Below are positions 10,301-21,700 of a stretch of 64,000 bases of DNA, one piece after another; the first letter of the stretch is position 1, and every line of letters begins with the position of its first letter. Both the position numbers and the translations under genes were made by a program. The notes below the pieces were generated by a model. The model was not told the DNA's origin. It made no database searches and worked only from the letters and a program-made list of their open reading frames with translations. The stretch covers positions 186,001 to 250,000 of the forward strand of contig JBLDXI010000066.1 of the NCBI GenBank assembly GCA_047495785.1. The letters run 5' to 3'. The DNA is from Lepidodermella squamata. Lineage: Eukaryota > Gastrotricha.

Positions 10301-12698
10301 AACCAGGAATGTCTGCGGACCAACCAGTGTACGTGCAAAGCCGGATGGGAAGGTACCGGTTGTACTAAAGGTAGGCTTTATGAATGGCTACGCTCTCTGA
10401 TCCATGGATCTTTCGGGGTAGATCTAACTGGGGTAGAGAAAATTGAACAAAAATGAAATCTTTCATTCCATTTTTCCTTATGGCCATAAGGAGGATCCCG
10501 GAATTTAGACTTTGAAAATTTACAGTAATTTGAATTTTATGAATTGTTGATCGCCCGTTTGATAAATTCAATTTTCGATGTTGGCTTTAAGAATTACAGC
10601 AGACGCGGCGTTATTTGGCATGGTCAGGGCATTCAGTGGTCAGGTAGCTATTATGAAAAAGTATACCTGAGATTGAAACTGAGATTGAAACAACTCGAAA
10701 TTACAGGGTTTCTGATCTCATTTTGATCAAACAAAAAATACTACCGTGACCGCCATAGTCAGATCGACCTCAATTTTTTCGAGTTGAAAACGAAAAATGA
10801 TGAAGCCATTGAAGTTTAACCAAACCGGTTGAAATCGTCCTATCGGCCCAGAGGTAATGCGGGCGAGATACGTTTTTATGTGCTTGAAAACAGCCGCGTG
10901 TGAAAAAGCTGACGTGACTGAATACTGATCAATATGCTGATTTTTGAAAACTGGATTTAACTGATTTTTTTTCCTCTAAATAATAAAGGGAGATTTTCAG
11001 GGACTGTCGAGAGAGAGGCTTAGAGCATGAAAATTCAATGTAGGAGACTTTGATGCTGCGACTAGGGTGTTCGAGAAATGTGCTAAACAGCTGGCCAGAT
11101 AGGGCGATTCTGACCACTTTTGCACAGCCTTAACTTTAATAGATAAAGACAACCGGGTGCAAACTAGTGATCAGGAACCCCTCAAAACCCCTAGAAATGT
11201 TGCCGGATATTTTTTTCTACCGTGGATAAATAATTCGGCAATGAAAGGGTTAATATTAACTTTTAGGAATTATCCTATGCAAGCATGCGGTGTTCACAGA
11301 CATTAATTATTATTTAAAAGCTATCTGTACCAACTGCATCATCGGAAAACAAGAATGTCTACAGCCCAACACGTGTACATGCAAGACCCCTGCGGCTCAA
11401 CAGTGCCAGGCGCCTAACAAGTGCAACATTTGGGTCATCCGGCCGGTTTTCCAAATCGCGAGCTGCCGCGCTCTTGGCCATCATAATGATTTAGCATTTA
11501 GTAATTTCGAGCCAGAACCTGAGTTGAACCAAGCCTTTCAGTGGAAGAAGAAAAGTGGCCTGACCGGCAATTGCAATTGCAGCTGTGTTTCGTTCGAAGC
11601 CGTTAGCAAGCCGAATTATGTCTTGCGACACAACTACTTCAGGCTCCAGATTATCTATTACAACGGCGATGCGATCGTTGCAACATTCTGCGAAAGGCAG
11701 CTGGGTTCCGGAGTGGCTTACGAGGCTGTTAACCTACCTGGCTATTTTATTCACGTCGATGAGAACAACGATATTGGCCTTAGGCAGAATGACAATTCGA
11801 CGGATTTCGCGAAACGTTCAACATTTCAAGAAACGGCTTTGGGTACGGTGCCTGAGATTTCAATTTCGCTGATTTATTTTCTTCTCATATCAAACAGCCA
11901 TATGTACCAATTGCACTGGAGAAAACCAGGAATGTCTGCGGACCAACCAGTGTACGTGCAAGGCCGGATGGGAAGGTACCGGTTGCACTAAAGGTAGGCT
12001 TTATGAATGGCTACGTCTCTGATCCATGGGTCTTTGCAAGGAGCTTGGGGATGAAACCGAACTTTTCAAACATTTCGAAAAAATGTCCTTATTTTAATGT
12101 CACTTGTAGAAATCATCCCTTTCGATATTTCCTGTTCACTGACATTTATTGTTACAAAACAGCTATCTGTAACAACTGCATAGTTGGAAAACAAGAATGT
12201 GTGCAGCCCAACACGTGTTCGTGCCTGGCCCCTTCGAATGATCCGTGCCTATCGCCTCATATGTGTGATATTTGGGTAATTCGGCCTGTTTTTCAAATCT
12301 CGAGCTGCCGCGCTCTTTGCCATCAAAATGACTTTGCCTTCAGCAATGTCGAGCCAGAACCTGAGTTGAACCAGGCCTTTCAGTGGAAGAAGATCAGTGG
12401 CCTGACAGGCAGTTGCAATTGCAACTGCGTTTCGTTCGAAGCTGTCAGCAAGCCGAATTATGTCCTACGACACGCCAGCTATAGGCTCCAGCTTAAATAC
12501 TTCGATGGCAATATTGGGCTTGCTTACGATGCGACATTCTGCGAAAGTCCTCTGGATTCCGGGGTTGCCTATGAGGCTGTTAACTTTGCCGGGTATTTTA
12601 TTTACGTCGATTCGAACAGCGAAATATTCCTTCGCCAGAACGACAGCACACAGGAGTTCGCGTCACGAGTCACCTTTTTAGCAACAGCGATCAACTAG
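7367..12698 (+). CDS. Secreted double Cys-rich domain + three AbfB domains alternating with EGF modules (890 aa)
   Basis: Exons: 7367-7522, 7588-7629, 7689-7772, 7831-7902, 7957-8034, 8208-8259, 8319-8428, 8485-8532, 8586-8657, 8729-8791, 8848-8971, 9698-10219, 10275-10370, 11321-11842, 11898-11993, 12163-12698 (2673 nt, 891 codons). Order: signal peptide, Cys domains A and B, AbfB-1, EGF, AbfB-2, EGF, AbfB-3. AbfB-1 and AbfB-2 exons are both 522 nt and both EGF exons 96 nt; they and the introns between are almost identical, so one unit is a recent copy. AbfB-1 and -2 have YFIHVD; the terminal AbfB-3 has YFIYVD. The intron 8972-9697 holds a hAT-like insertion. It is the longest array member here and could bind several glycan chains at once. 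Confidence 0.92.
8995..9660. mobile_element. Non-autonomous hAT-like element in an intron (666 bp)
   Basis: The element is flanked by a perfect 8-bp duplication GGGTATAT (8987-8994 and 9661-9668). Its ends are CAGTGAGAGAAGTAG and, reversed, CAGTGTGCGAAGTAG, fitting the CAGTG ends and 8-bp target duplications of hAT transposons. The matching intron of the gene at 1884-4020 is only 51 bp and lacks it. An 11-bp-arm hairpin (ACTGGGAGTAC) sits near the left end. A similar right end (tacttcgcacactg) occurs at about 27927-27940. Confidence 0.85.
9698..12033 (+). repeat. Near-identical tandem AbfB-EGF unit (9698-10408 and 11321-12033)
   Basis: From about 9890/11513 to the start of the following intron, the two copies differ at only a few bases, intron included (for example at 10340/11963 and 10362/11985). 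Identity fades about 35 bp into the intron after the EGF exon. At its 5' side the second copy carries GATTTAGCATTTAG, found in the gene at 1884-4020 but not in the first copy, which hints at gene conversion between paralogues. Confidence 0.85.
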
Positions 12699-13518
12699 CG
12701 TTTTGATTTATTGACAATTATTAATCATCATATTAACTCAGAAATATTGATGAAATTGCAATCTTTTCGTCATGTTTACGGAAGTTCTATTGAAAGTCAA
12801 ACCTATATGCTCTTTGGCGCTAAGTAGCCATATTGTCATGTATTGATGATACCTTAATGCGTAAGCTCACCTATCCGAACTGATTTAAATTCTGATTAAT
12901 TTGAATTAATATCTGCTTAACTTGATTCTGATTAAAAAAATAAACTATTTTTTGACGCTTTTGCACTTATTGTTAACGTTATACGCCAACAGTTTGAAAT
13001 GGTTTGTTTTGCTTCAAGAGATCAAATACTAAATAATACCTATATAAAATCAATTGTTAGCATTTGTTTTGTGCATGAACGGTTTTAGTCCATCGGAGTT
13101 TGTTTAGGATTTGTAACTTCAAGGGCTATTTGCCTGTAAAAGATTTCAATCGATTGCTATGACGTGGCTTCATGTGACGGCAGGTGTCGTGAAACAGTTG
13201 TCCAAGGCCTATATCATGGGGATATCATAGGTCCTGGGTCATCATCTTCGACCGAATTTTTGTCATCCTCTTCGATAAATAGACTGCTCGACTCCACAGA
13301 ACTTATGATTCCACCTACTGCCTATCAACTGATCACAGGCATTCATCGTTGATGATTGTTTTTTCACGGTGCATCTTGATTCTTATCTGCATCTTGTTGA
13401 ATGATTTAAAGTGAACATTCAATACCCTCTGATTTCCGCTTTGAGAGATGGAGCACGATTAGATATTAGCAATACTGAAACGGAAATCCGCAAACAAAGG
13501 AAGACGTCTCCCCTTAGC
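12699..13518. other. Intergenic region upstream of a receptor gene
   Basis: 3' UTR of the upstream gene, with AATAAA at 12939-12944, then about 570 bp with no recognisable coding sequence. The reading frame of the receptor is open back to 13411 but contains no ATG before 13519. Confidence 0.6.
12939..12944 (+). terminator. Poly(A) signal AATAAA
   Basis: AATAAA about 240 bp after the stop at 12696-12698. Confidence 0.5.
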
Positions 13519-15828
13519 ATGTCAGCGTATCTTGTTGAAATGAACGTGATCGCCGTAAAACTCACAGCAGTCATGCTTTTCTATATCGTAAGCATCGTCC
13601 TTATCACAGCTGCGAGCAGCAATACTGAGAGGAAGCCATATACTATGCAAATTCTGGAGTTGTTGCCTAAAACTGGTAACGAGCCTCGAACTGGCGAGGA
13701 TTGTCTATCAGCAACTCAAGTTGCAGTAAACGAAGTCAACAAAAGAGGTGACATTCTACCGGATTATCACCTTGAAATTGTTGATTCAGACGAAGGAACC
13801 GATGGGGCGAAATCTCTTCAAAATATGTTCAACTTCATAGGCTCAAAAAATGTTGGTAGCTATCTCTCACCAGTTATTCTCTCGGGATACTTTAGTCCGG
13901 GTTGTATCACCCTAGGCTCAGTTCTCCATCACCTTTCAATGACTTCATTTTCCATCTCATGCACAAGTGTTTTACTGACAGATCGAAGGCGATTCCCTAA
14001 TATGTACCTCACCAGATTCGTCAACTACAAACTGTCCCAAGGCCAGCTTCAATTCATTCGAAGTGTTGGAAAATGGACGAAAATCGCGATTTTGACCTAC
14101 ATGGCTAACATCAATGAATATACCAGTGCCGAGTATTTGTACCAAAACAGCCTCCTTAAAAACGTTACCGTAGCCTGGTACGATTCATTATTGGATTTTA
14201 GTGATGAAACGCCAATTCGAGCCTTGAAAAATTTTGATGCTCGCGTAATTGCTTTCTGGACATCGCAACTCAATTTAATCCGCCAATTTTTATGCCTAAC
14301 CCACAAATACGGGATAACCGGTAATCGGTATATCTTCATTTTAGCCGGGTCTGCGCTAAGTGATCTAAGCTCCGCCCCTGACGAAATTCTTCCAGGTTGC
14401 AGGAAATCAGTCTTGCTCGAACAGTACAAGTATAGCCTAGTATTTTCAAACCCACAAGTTCCGTTTTCAATGACAAGAAAATCGCATCTTGGATACACTG
14501 CTAAAGAGTTCGAGCAAAAGTTCGATGCGTTGACTAATAATTCGAGAAAAATCGACTACCCATATCGATACCAATGTCATGATGCTGTAATGAATGCTAT
14601 AGTTACTTTGGATGCCGCTGAGAGAGATTTGGCGAAATCAGGCCTCAATTTGACCTTACGGGATTTTTCTGAATTTCCTGAAATTATCGGAAAATTCGTA
14701 AATGACTCAGCTGCTAAGTTGGATTACGAGGGGCTCAGAGTTGGTCGTATAAAGTACAGCGATAAAGGAGTCTTATCGACCGATCTGATCTCAATGGCGT
14801 ACTGGGGAAGTGGGAAGATGGATTACATCGGATTGGTTAGGCAACGTGGCAACTCTAGCGGAGATGATAACGACGATTACTATGTTGAAATGTTCAGACC
14901 AATGCCTTGGCTTACAGAAAAGGGACTCCCTCCTCAGGATAGAGCTGGGAATTCGAGAATCATTAGTATTATTTCTAAATATCACACTTGGATTATAGTT
15001 TCCATCGCTATAGTTGTATCTCTACTTCAGATTTACTCCCGAGCTGTTGTTATATTACGTGGAAAACATGGAAGGAAGGTTTACAAATTCTTCATGACTT
15101 CGGCCAGCTTACTCCTTAATACCGCTGCAATTCTATTCGCTGTCGATTCTGAAAATCCGGTTTGGTCACAAAGTCTTTGGAATGCTAGAATCTCTGCTTA
15201 CTTTATCGGTCTTTCTCTAGCTGTTACTCTTCAATGCGCTCAGGTTACAATTTTAAGAAACGAATACATTGAGATAAAGAAATATGCGAAAAATCTATCA
15301 AGATCTGTTGCGAAGCAAATGATCGAACGATTTAAAGTAAACTTCCGCCAAAACAGAGGCTATCGAGTTCTTCGGACATTCTTCCCTATGTTGGCTATCA
15401 GCAATATAATTTCAACATTATGGCTAAGCATTGATCCAATCAAATGTGACCTCAAGTTTCTTGGTAGTTTCTACGATCAGCCTAGTGATATAATTTACAA
15501 CGAAGAATCAGTCAACTGCACTTCGAGATTAAATGAAATGTGGATAGGATTATGCATTTTCGTCATCGAGTTATTCTACGCTGCTGGGCTGTGGCTAGCT
15601 TTCGATCTTCAGCATCGTGGCGGAAGGCTATACGCATCGGATTTCAATCTCATCGTCCTAGGCATGCTGAACAATTTCATGGTCATCTTAGCTACAGCTT
15701 TTATTCGCTCGTTAATAGCCAAGAAAGCCGCAGGACAATCTGGCGTGTTTTCAATATCTGCGTTGCTTATTTCCTGTGGAACGAGCTTGTCAATAGTTAA
15801 ACCAGCGTTCCGACAAAGAAATTCCTGA
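13519..15828 (+). CDS. Class C G protein-coupled receptor, GABA-B-like, intronless (769 aa)
   Basis: The start is the first in-frame ATG at 13519; ATG 13540 is an alternative directly before the hydrophobic signal sequence (MNVIAVKLTAVMLFYIVSIV). Residues ~40-460 form a periplasmic-binding-like ligand domain (ANF_receptor fold; ILELLPKTGNEPRTGEDCL). Residues ~488-760 hold seven hydrophobic helices. The stop TGA is 15826-15828. The cysteine normally at the outer end of TM3 in class C receptors (CxARxW) appears as tryptophan (LWNARISAYF). The intracellular tail is very short. Membrane receptor for a small ligand by family; the ligand is unknown. The ectodomain is closely similar to the receptor at 30599-32945. 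Class C assignment is firm, the GABA-B subtype less so. Confidence 0.85.
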   Translation: MSAYLVEMNVIAVKLTAVMLFYIVSIVLITAASSNTERKPYTMQILELLPKTGNEPRTGEDCLSATQVAVNEVNKRGDILPDYHLEIVDSDEGTDGAKSLQNMFNFIGSKNVGSYLSPVILSGYFSPGCITLGSVLHHLSMTSFSISCTSVLLTDRRRFPNMYLTRFVNYKLSQGQLQFIRSVGKWTKIAILTYMANINEYTSAEYLYQNSLLKNVTVAWYDSLLDFSDETPIRALKNFDARVIAFWTSQLNLIRQFLCLTHKYGITGNRYIFILAGSALSDLSSAPDEILPGCRKSVLLEQYKYSLVFSNPQVPFSMTRKSHLGYTAKEFEQKFDALTNNSRKIDYPYRYQCHDAVMNAIVTLDAAERDLAKSGLNLTLRDFSEFPEIIGKFVNDSAAKLDYEGLRVGRIKYSDKGVLSTDLISMAYWGSGKMDYIGLVRQRGNSSGDDNDDYYVEMFRPMPWLTEKGLPPQDRAGNSRIISIISKYHTWIIVSIAIVVSLLQIYSRAVVILRGKHGRKVYKFFMTSASLLLNTAAILFAVDSENPVWSQSLWNARISAYFIGLSLAVTLQCAQVTILRNEYIEIKKYAKNLSRSVAKQMIERFKVNFRQNRGYRVLRTFFPMLAISNIISTLWLSIDPIKCDLKFLGSFYDQPSDIIYNEESVNCTSRLNEMWIGLCIFVIELFYAAGLWLAFDLQHRGGRLYASDFNLIVLGMLNNFMVILATAFIRSLIAKKAAGQSGVFSISALLISCGTSLSIVKPAFRQRNS

Positions 15829-15905
15829 AAATAGAACTATAGAAAACATAGGGTGCAGTAAGTATTGATTTTCGACATTCAATGCTGTAGAATATCAAAT
15901 TCTTG

Positions 15906-15911
15906 AATAAA
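15906..15911 (+). terminator. Poly(A) signal AATAAA
   Basis: AATAAA 78 bp after the receptor stop. The same sequence context recurs after the receptor pseudogene near 30478. Confidence 0.75.
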
Positions 15912-15984
15912 AAGCTATGTATCATCTCGATCCTGACAGTGAGGCGAGCTACGCTTCTGGCTTCTCACAGCCCCCAGGTAGTGA

Positions 15985-16040
15985 AGAATAATAGCTCAGA
16001 GACCATCTTTTTGTTCTCTCAACAATGAAAATCCGCATGC
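15985..16040 (+). pseudogene. 5' remnant of a second receptor gene
   Basis: AGCTCAGAGACCA followed by AACAATGAAAATCC (ATG at 16025) matches the leader and start of the receptor at 30599, where the same leader precedes ATGAAAATCC. Downstream of about 16040 the similarity is lost and the frame soon stops. A broken-off start of an adjacent receptor gene. Confidence 0.65.
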
Positions 16041-16413
16041 GTAGCCCGTGTAAAGCAAATGAATGGCAATGCATAGCTAGAGTGTTAAGTCGAATACCCA
16101 GAATCGAAATCTGCATGCCGAGATCCGAGATCGATGGGAACATCATCGCAAAGCAGGTATAGTTACTTTGAGATCACCTTTCAAGTCAGACACAGTACAC
16201 TTGAGTGATTAATCATTTAAAAATGTATTAATTCGGTCGAAATTTCTGAATTATATCACTCACATCGTGTCATCAAAATTAACACACACAATTGAAGCGG
16301 AAATGATTGCCACTGTCGGCCTGCGGCCTTTGGCAGTTGACGGGGAACTCCTGCCAAACGGGTGACTCTGCCAAGAACGTGGGCACCTGTGACAATGAAA
16401 TTGGTACAGTGCT

Positions 16414-16464
16414 CCCTCGATAACTGCACGGGTTCGGGGTCCAGACCCGTGATATTATCGAGGG
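16414..16464. repeat. Perfect-arm hairpin, CCCTCGATAA ends
   Basis: CCCTCGATAA with inner ACGGGT pairs with inner ACCCGT and TTATCGAGGG. The upstream context CAGTGCTCCCTCGATAA looks like a DNA-transposon terminal repeat. Probably a very short foldback MITE. Confidence 0.6.
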
Positions 16465-16685
16465 GAACGACGGATTGGAACACGACCCACGACACACGAC
16501 AACTGAAGTCCCTCGTCATTCCTTGGCATGAAAAAGATTTTATTTTACGACCTTTTGCCTCTCGGCACTCGCGGCGCGAATGCAATGCGAAACTTTTTAG
16601 CGGCCCTTCATACCGCTCATATCAGAAGAATGTTTGATAGCGAAGAATAGCCATCTGAATTTTTTACATTTTATTCTACGTAGAA

Positions 16686-17050
16686 CTTTTATTTGCCGGT
16701 GATTTTCCACCGACATCGTGGCCATACACAAACCGATGATGCAATCGATCGTGCCTTTTGACTGTTTTTCATTCATCTTCTGTATTTCCAACTCGCGTGT
16801 ATTAGGTGGCGGAAAAATCAGAAAATGCCTGAACAACAATTGAGGGGCACGAGCGATTGCTTCATCGGTTTGTGTATGGCCACGATGTCGGTGGAAAATT
16901 ACTGAGAATTAAAGAAAGAACGATGGTTTTCATCGAAAAACAGAATGAAAAACAGTCAAAAGGCACGAGCGATTGCATCATCGGTTTGTGTTTGGCCACT
17001 ATGTCGGTGGAAAATTACTGAAAATTAAAGAAAGAACGATGGTTGTCATT
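16686..17050. repeat. Inverted plus tandem repeat around CGATTGCATCATCGG
   Basis: About 16845-16925 and 16962-17045 are direct copies (cacgagcgattg, gtcggtggaaaattactga, attaaagaaagaacgatgg). The same sequence lies inverted at about 16690-16770. The arms could fold over about 100 bp. No coding content. Confidence 0.7.
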
Positions 17051-17629
17051 CATTTGATTTTCTTTATTATTTAATTTCCTAATATTTAACCTATCTGTGA
17101 TGTGAGGTTTATTTTCTTTTGATATGATGCTATTTTTCAACGCAACAGACCTTGCGTCTGGGCAGTAGTTGACCAGAGGATAGATGCATCCTAAACCTCA
17201 TTACTATATTAGGAGACAAATTAGTTTATTAGTGAAAATCTTCACTTTAGAGCAGCGGTACACAGATAGGCTTGCGGGTCATAACTTGGATTTACGTAAA
17301 AATGTTGTTTTTCTTATTTTCTCTTTCGCCAGTAATTAGAATAAAATTAGCCAATAAAAAATTGGAAAGAGTGGCTCCAGTTACATCTGCGAGCGAATCG
17401 AGCTTCAGCTAACAGTATTTTACCGTAATTTTGGCTGAAAATAGCCTAAAATATGCTGATTTTTGCGTCATCACCATGTATCCCCCGCAGGTCACGGGCT
17501 GACCCGCTCACCCTGCTGTCAGACTTTGAGCACTCCTGTTTTAGAGTAATTGACGTAGGGTAATTTGGTTTTCACAGTTGGCTTTGATATAAATAGCGTT
17601 GCCATCGGTTTTATAGTTTCTTCTGATGG

Positions 17630-17810
17630 AAGGCTTAGGTCGATTTCCAAGGGTTTCCAAAGTTCCTAAGTTAGGGCCCTAGCCCTTCACCTGTAACAAT
17701 TTTCAAGCAGAAATGGCTACGTTTTCGCAGCCCGGCTTTTTGTTTTTGTTTTTAAAAACTGAAAACTATTCTGTTGCAATTTCCTTCATGTTTCCTAGTT
17801 TCTTTACGTT
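17630..17810. repeat. Degenerate copy of the telomere-like repeat element
   Basis: A gggccc block, then atggctacgttttcg, then cccggctttttg and actgaaaacta follow the same order as inside the elements at 19590-20057 and 46788-47293. It lacks the TTAGGG core and the palindromic ends. Confidence 0.55.
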
Positions 17811-18706
17811 GTTAATCCGTTTATTAATTCTAGTAATGAACACTTTTTGCAGATGATTCCGAGATTTAAAAAAACGCTAAATCAGCAATAAATCACGGGG
17901 GCTAAATCAAAATCAAATCAAATCATTGCATAATTTTTCAAATCAAATAATCAAAAAATGGCCTAAATCTAATCAAATCAAAGTCTCTGGCAATAGCTTA
18001 ATTGGTTGCATTTTCAAGGTTCTGAAGAGCAGGTCGCTTCGCTTAAAAACTTACGTTTTGTCATCGCTTCATAATGCATCTTCTTCTACAGTCCTTATAT
18101 GCTTTAACTCATTCCCAGTCCGACACGAGCAGCCAGTACTGCTCGTACTGGACTGGGTTGAAGGTCTTGAATCTATACAACGTAAAGTTTTTGCTGAAAT
18201 TATTTAACTACGATAATTATCCGATTATAATATTTCACTGAAAAATTCGACTTGAGTTTACAGAAACGCCGTTATATCAGATTTATCATATTCACTTTCT
18301 AGTTGTATCTTGTTGCATAATTTTGTTGATACCAGATTTTCTTATTTATTTTCATTATCTAATAACAAGTTTGCTTCTATTCATCGTATTCGACCAACGA
18401 TAGGAGAGTTGTTAATGTTTGGAATAGTTTTAATATCGAACATGTAAATTGCAGCTTAAGTTCGTTTAAAAAATTATCGAGTCTGTTAATTTTGAAAAGT
18501 ACCTTATTTCGTCAGTTCAGAGCCATTTCGAAATAAATAAGTAAATGGTAAGAAATAAGCTCGAATAAGATTATAAAATATGTATGAGATTTGATCCGAG
18601 ATCGCCATGAGAGAACTTGGTGGTAAAACTGTGCCAGCCACCTCCTCATTCCATGCTTTTCCCGAAAGTTTCTGATTCAATTTTCTAAAGATTAGATCAA
18701 TAACAG

Positions 18707-21700
18707 ATGCGGCCGAATTTTTCAACTTTTTTATATTTCGCGGTGATCTTATCCTTCTTGCCGATCATCAGCTCGCAGCAAACATACAAACGCTGCTTCA
18801 ATCGAACAACTGACCTTTTCGTAGGTTGTAAACCCAGCTGCGCCTCTATCAACACAGTTCAAGTAAATTGAAGTTGCAATAGGACATTCCTTAAAACACA
18901 TTTTTCGCCCAATCAATTGCAGCTCGGGAATGCTTTTGCGACTGAAGCGTTGTGCAAACAAGGGGTGCGATTTTTATATCCGATAATCGCTAGCTATTCT
19001 ATTTTTCTATATAGAACGCTCGAAGCTGTTTCAATTTCAAACAAATCAGCATGAGGTGCATCCCCGGGAACATTCGCTGCTCAGCTGACGAAGTTCTGGT
19101 AGCGTTTCGATACACTAACTCAAAATACGTCGATAAACTCCATAACCTTTTTTGTCAGGTAAACGAGTACATTGGCAAACAGTTTAGTAACCAGTACTCC
19201 CTATGCAGGAAAGATATCGCTGGATTCATGGTTTGTTTCTTTGATGCGCACAATTTTATTTATTGTATATATTTTATTTTTGCAGGGTAAACGAGCTAAT
19301 CTATGCAGTGGCAATGGCCAATACTGCATACCGTTCAATGGACAGTGCCCATTCAGAGGGGTGAGTACACATTGGGCGTGATTGTCCATCTTTCTTATAC
19401 ATGTACATTTCTTACACAAAAAATTCAGAAAAAAAATTCAGTTCCGAATCTTGCCCACTGTACCACGCTCAGAGGCAGACACCAAAAAATATTCCTTATT
19501 AAAACCGTTCAGAAAAGTGGTAGGGGATATTTTAAGACCTTTAAGACCTTATGTAACTGGCCAGGTTTAGGGATTTCTTGAATTAAAAACTCGAAGTGCA
19601 CTTTCATACATATTTATGTATGACAAAATTAACTTTCATACATATTTTTTTTCATAAAATCGTGTTTTTCAGCCAAACTGTGATTAGGAATTGGGGTTAG
19701 GGGTTAGGGTTAGGTGCCAGGGTTCTGATTCGGGTTAGGGTTAGATTTAGGGTTTGGTTGGGGTTCAGGATTAAGGTTAGGGTTAGGAAATTTCGAGTTT
19801 CGGGTTTCTACGAAGCTCGATTTTTGGGCCCTTGTGCTTCCCCAATAACCATTTTCATGCGGAAAAAATTGGCTACGCTTTCGGAACCCCGTTTTTCTTT
19901 TTCATGAACCGAAAACTAGTCATCTGACATTTCCCTAATGTTTTCAGCTTGAATTTAATGAAAAAAAATATGTATGAAAGTTAATTTTGTCATACATAAA
20001 TATGTATGAAAGTTAAAAATTTCATACATATTTATGTATGAAAGTTGGCACCCCTAAAAATTCGCAACTTTTGTGCTTTTTATCGAAAATCCTATCCTCT
20101 CAAACCAAGAGTTCCCATTTTCATTAGACCCATTATCAATGATCTGGAATCCGGAATCTGTCCGTAAGAAAGTTAGAAGAACACCTAAAATTCATTCCTA
20201 TTTAGAGAAAAAACAGCTTTGAGATGCTCATTTTTCGCATTTTCAGAGGCAAATTGCCGAAAAATCGGCTCGCTTCGATCGCCGTAGAAAAGTTCTTTCA
20301 GTTTTCCTTCAAAATTAAACGAAATTTTGGAATGTTGTCACCTTGCCCCGAGAAACCTTTCTCATTTAAAACTTGAAAAATGTATGCTTATTCAAAAATA
20401 ATTGTAATTGCAGTGAAAGATGAAATGAATTGATAGCTAATGATAAATCGAGCGAAGCGAGCGAATTTTTAATAAATCAACAAAAATTAGAGTCTGACTT
20501 TTTCATCCGACCAATGTCTTATTTCATCCAACAACCAAAAATGTGTCTCAAATCATCCGACATGAAAATATTGATTTTCTTGATTTACTCGAGTTCGATT
20601 TTTCCTTAGGGGCATACCCCTTTAATGCACCCTATTTCGGCCCCTGAACCCAAAGAATTTTATGGTGAAAGACTGATGGCGATCTGAATGGTCAATTTTT
20701 TACTGTAATTTTTTGAAAATATGAAAAAGCAAGTCGGCAGGTTTTAGTCACATTTTTCGGTCGGATAAAAGAAGACATTGGTCAGATGAAAAAAGTTTTT
20801 CTCAAAAATTATGCCTCTATGATCGACTGATAAGTCTCTTAATTGCAAAGCTTAATTTCAACCATCGATTCTCCGCAATTAAAGGTCGCATCAGAGGGAA
20901 CCAAATGACATCATCTGATAGATCTCTTCCAATTATTATTTTTTTCCAAAATTTTAATAATCGAAGAAGTTGTCAAAATTGGGGAAAGAATTTTTTTCAT
21001 TCGGAAATAAACTGTGAAATCTGATTCCAAAAATTAAATTGAAGGCCTTTTTCAGGAAAAAGTAAATTCTTCGCCTCAGAAGCTACCTTTTGATAATTGG
21101 AGCCAACTTGGATGATTTTTCCCTGTTTTTTGCGATTTTCGAAACCTCAACAATGAATGACCCTGCTCTGAAATTCTTCCAACTGCGCCATGTGTGTTCG
21201 TCACACGTGCTTTGATCAAAGGTTCAGGACTGAAGCCTCTAACCAGTCGATGGTTGTTACTTTTTTTTACCGACAGAATTATTGGAAATTTCTAGAAAAA
21301 CAGGAAAAGATCACCCAAGTTCGCTCCAAGCAACATAGGGTAGCTTGATGTGAAGAATCTACTTTCCTGAAAAAGTCCTTCAATTCAACTTTCTTCCAGG
21401 CAATTGTCATGATTTTTTCCGAATGTGAAAACTGTTATCCTAATTTTTCACCACTTCTTTCATTATTAAATTTGTAAAAAAAATATTCCGATACAAATAA
21501 ATCAGCAGACCATCTGGCGCCGATGGCGTTCCACCCCTTATCTCAAGAGTAGACAGTCTATACTGATATTATGTCTATGGTCAATACGGACCTGCGCTCC
21601 TCACTTTTCAATTCGACTAATTCCTCAAAGTTACCTAGTAAAATTTTTAAAATTTCCAAAATTCCGAATCAATAAAACATCGCGCGTAGTTGGCTTTTCA

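Larger units (their letters stand above)
15829..18706. other. Intergenic region with receptor remnant and foldback repeats
   Basis: Contains the receptor 3' UTR, a 5' remnant of another receptor copy (15985-16040), a 51-bp hairpin (16414-16464), an inverted/tandem repeat (16686-17050) and a degenerate repeat (17630-17810), each listed separately. The rest is AT-rich with no supported gene. Confidence 0.6.

Noticed and set aside
19680-19790. True telomere or telomere fusion site
   Set aside because: The TTAGGG units are degenerate, only about 100 bp long, inside an intron and inside an element with its own inverted ends and a second copy.
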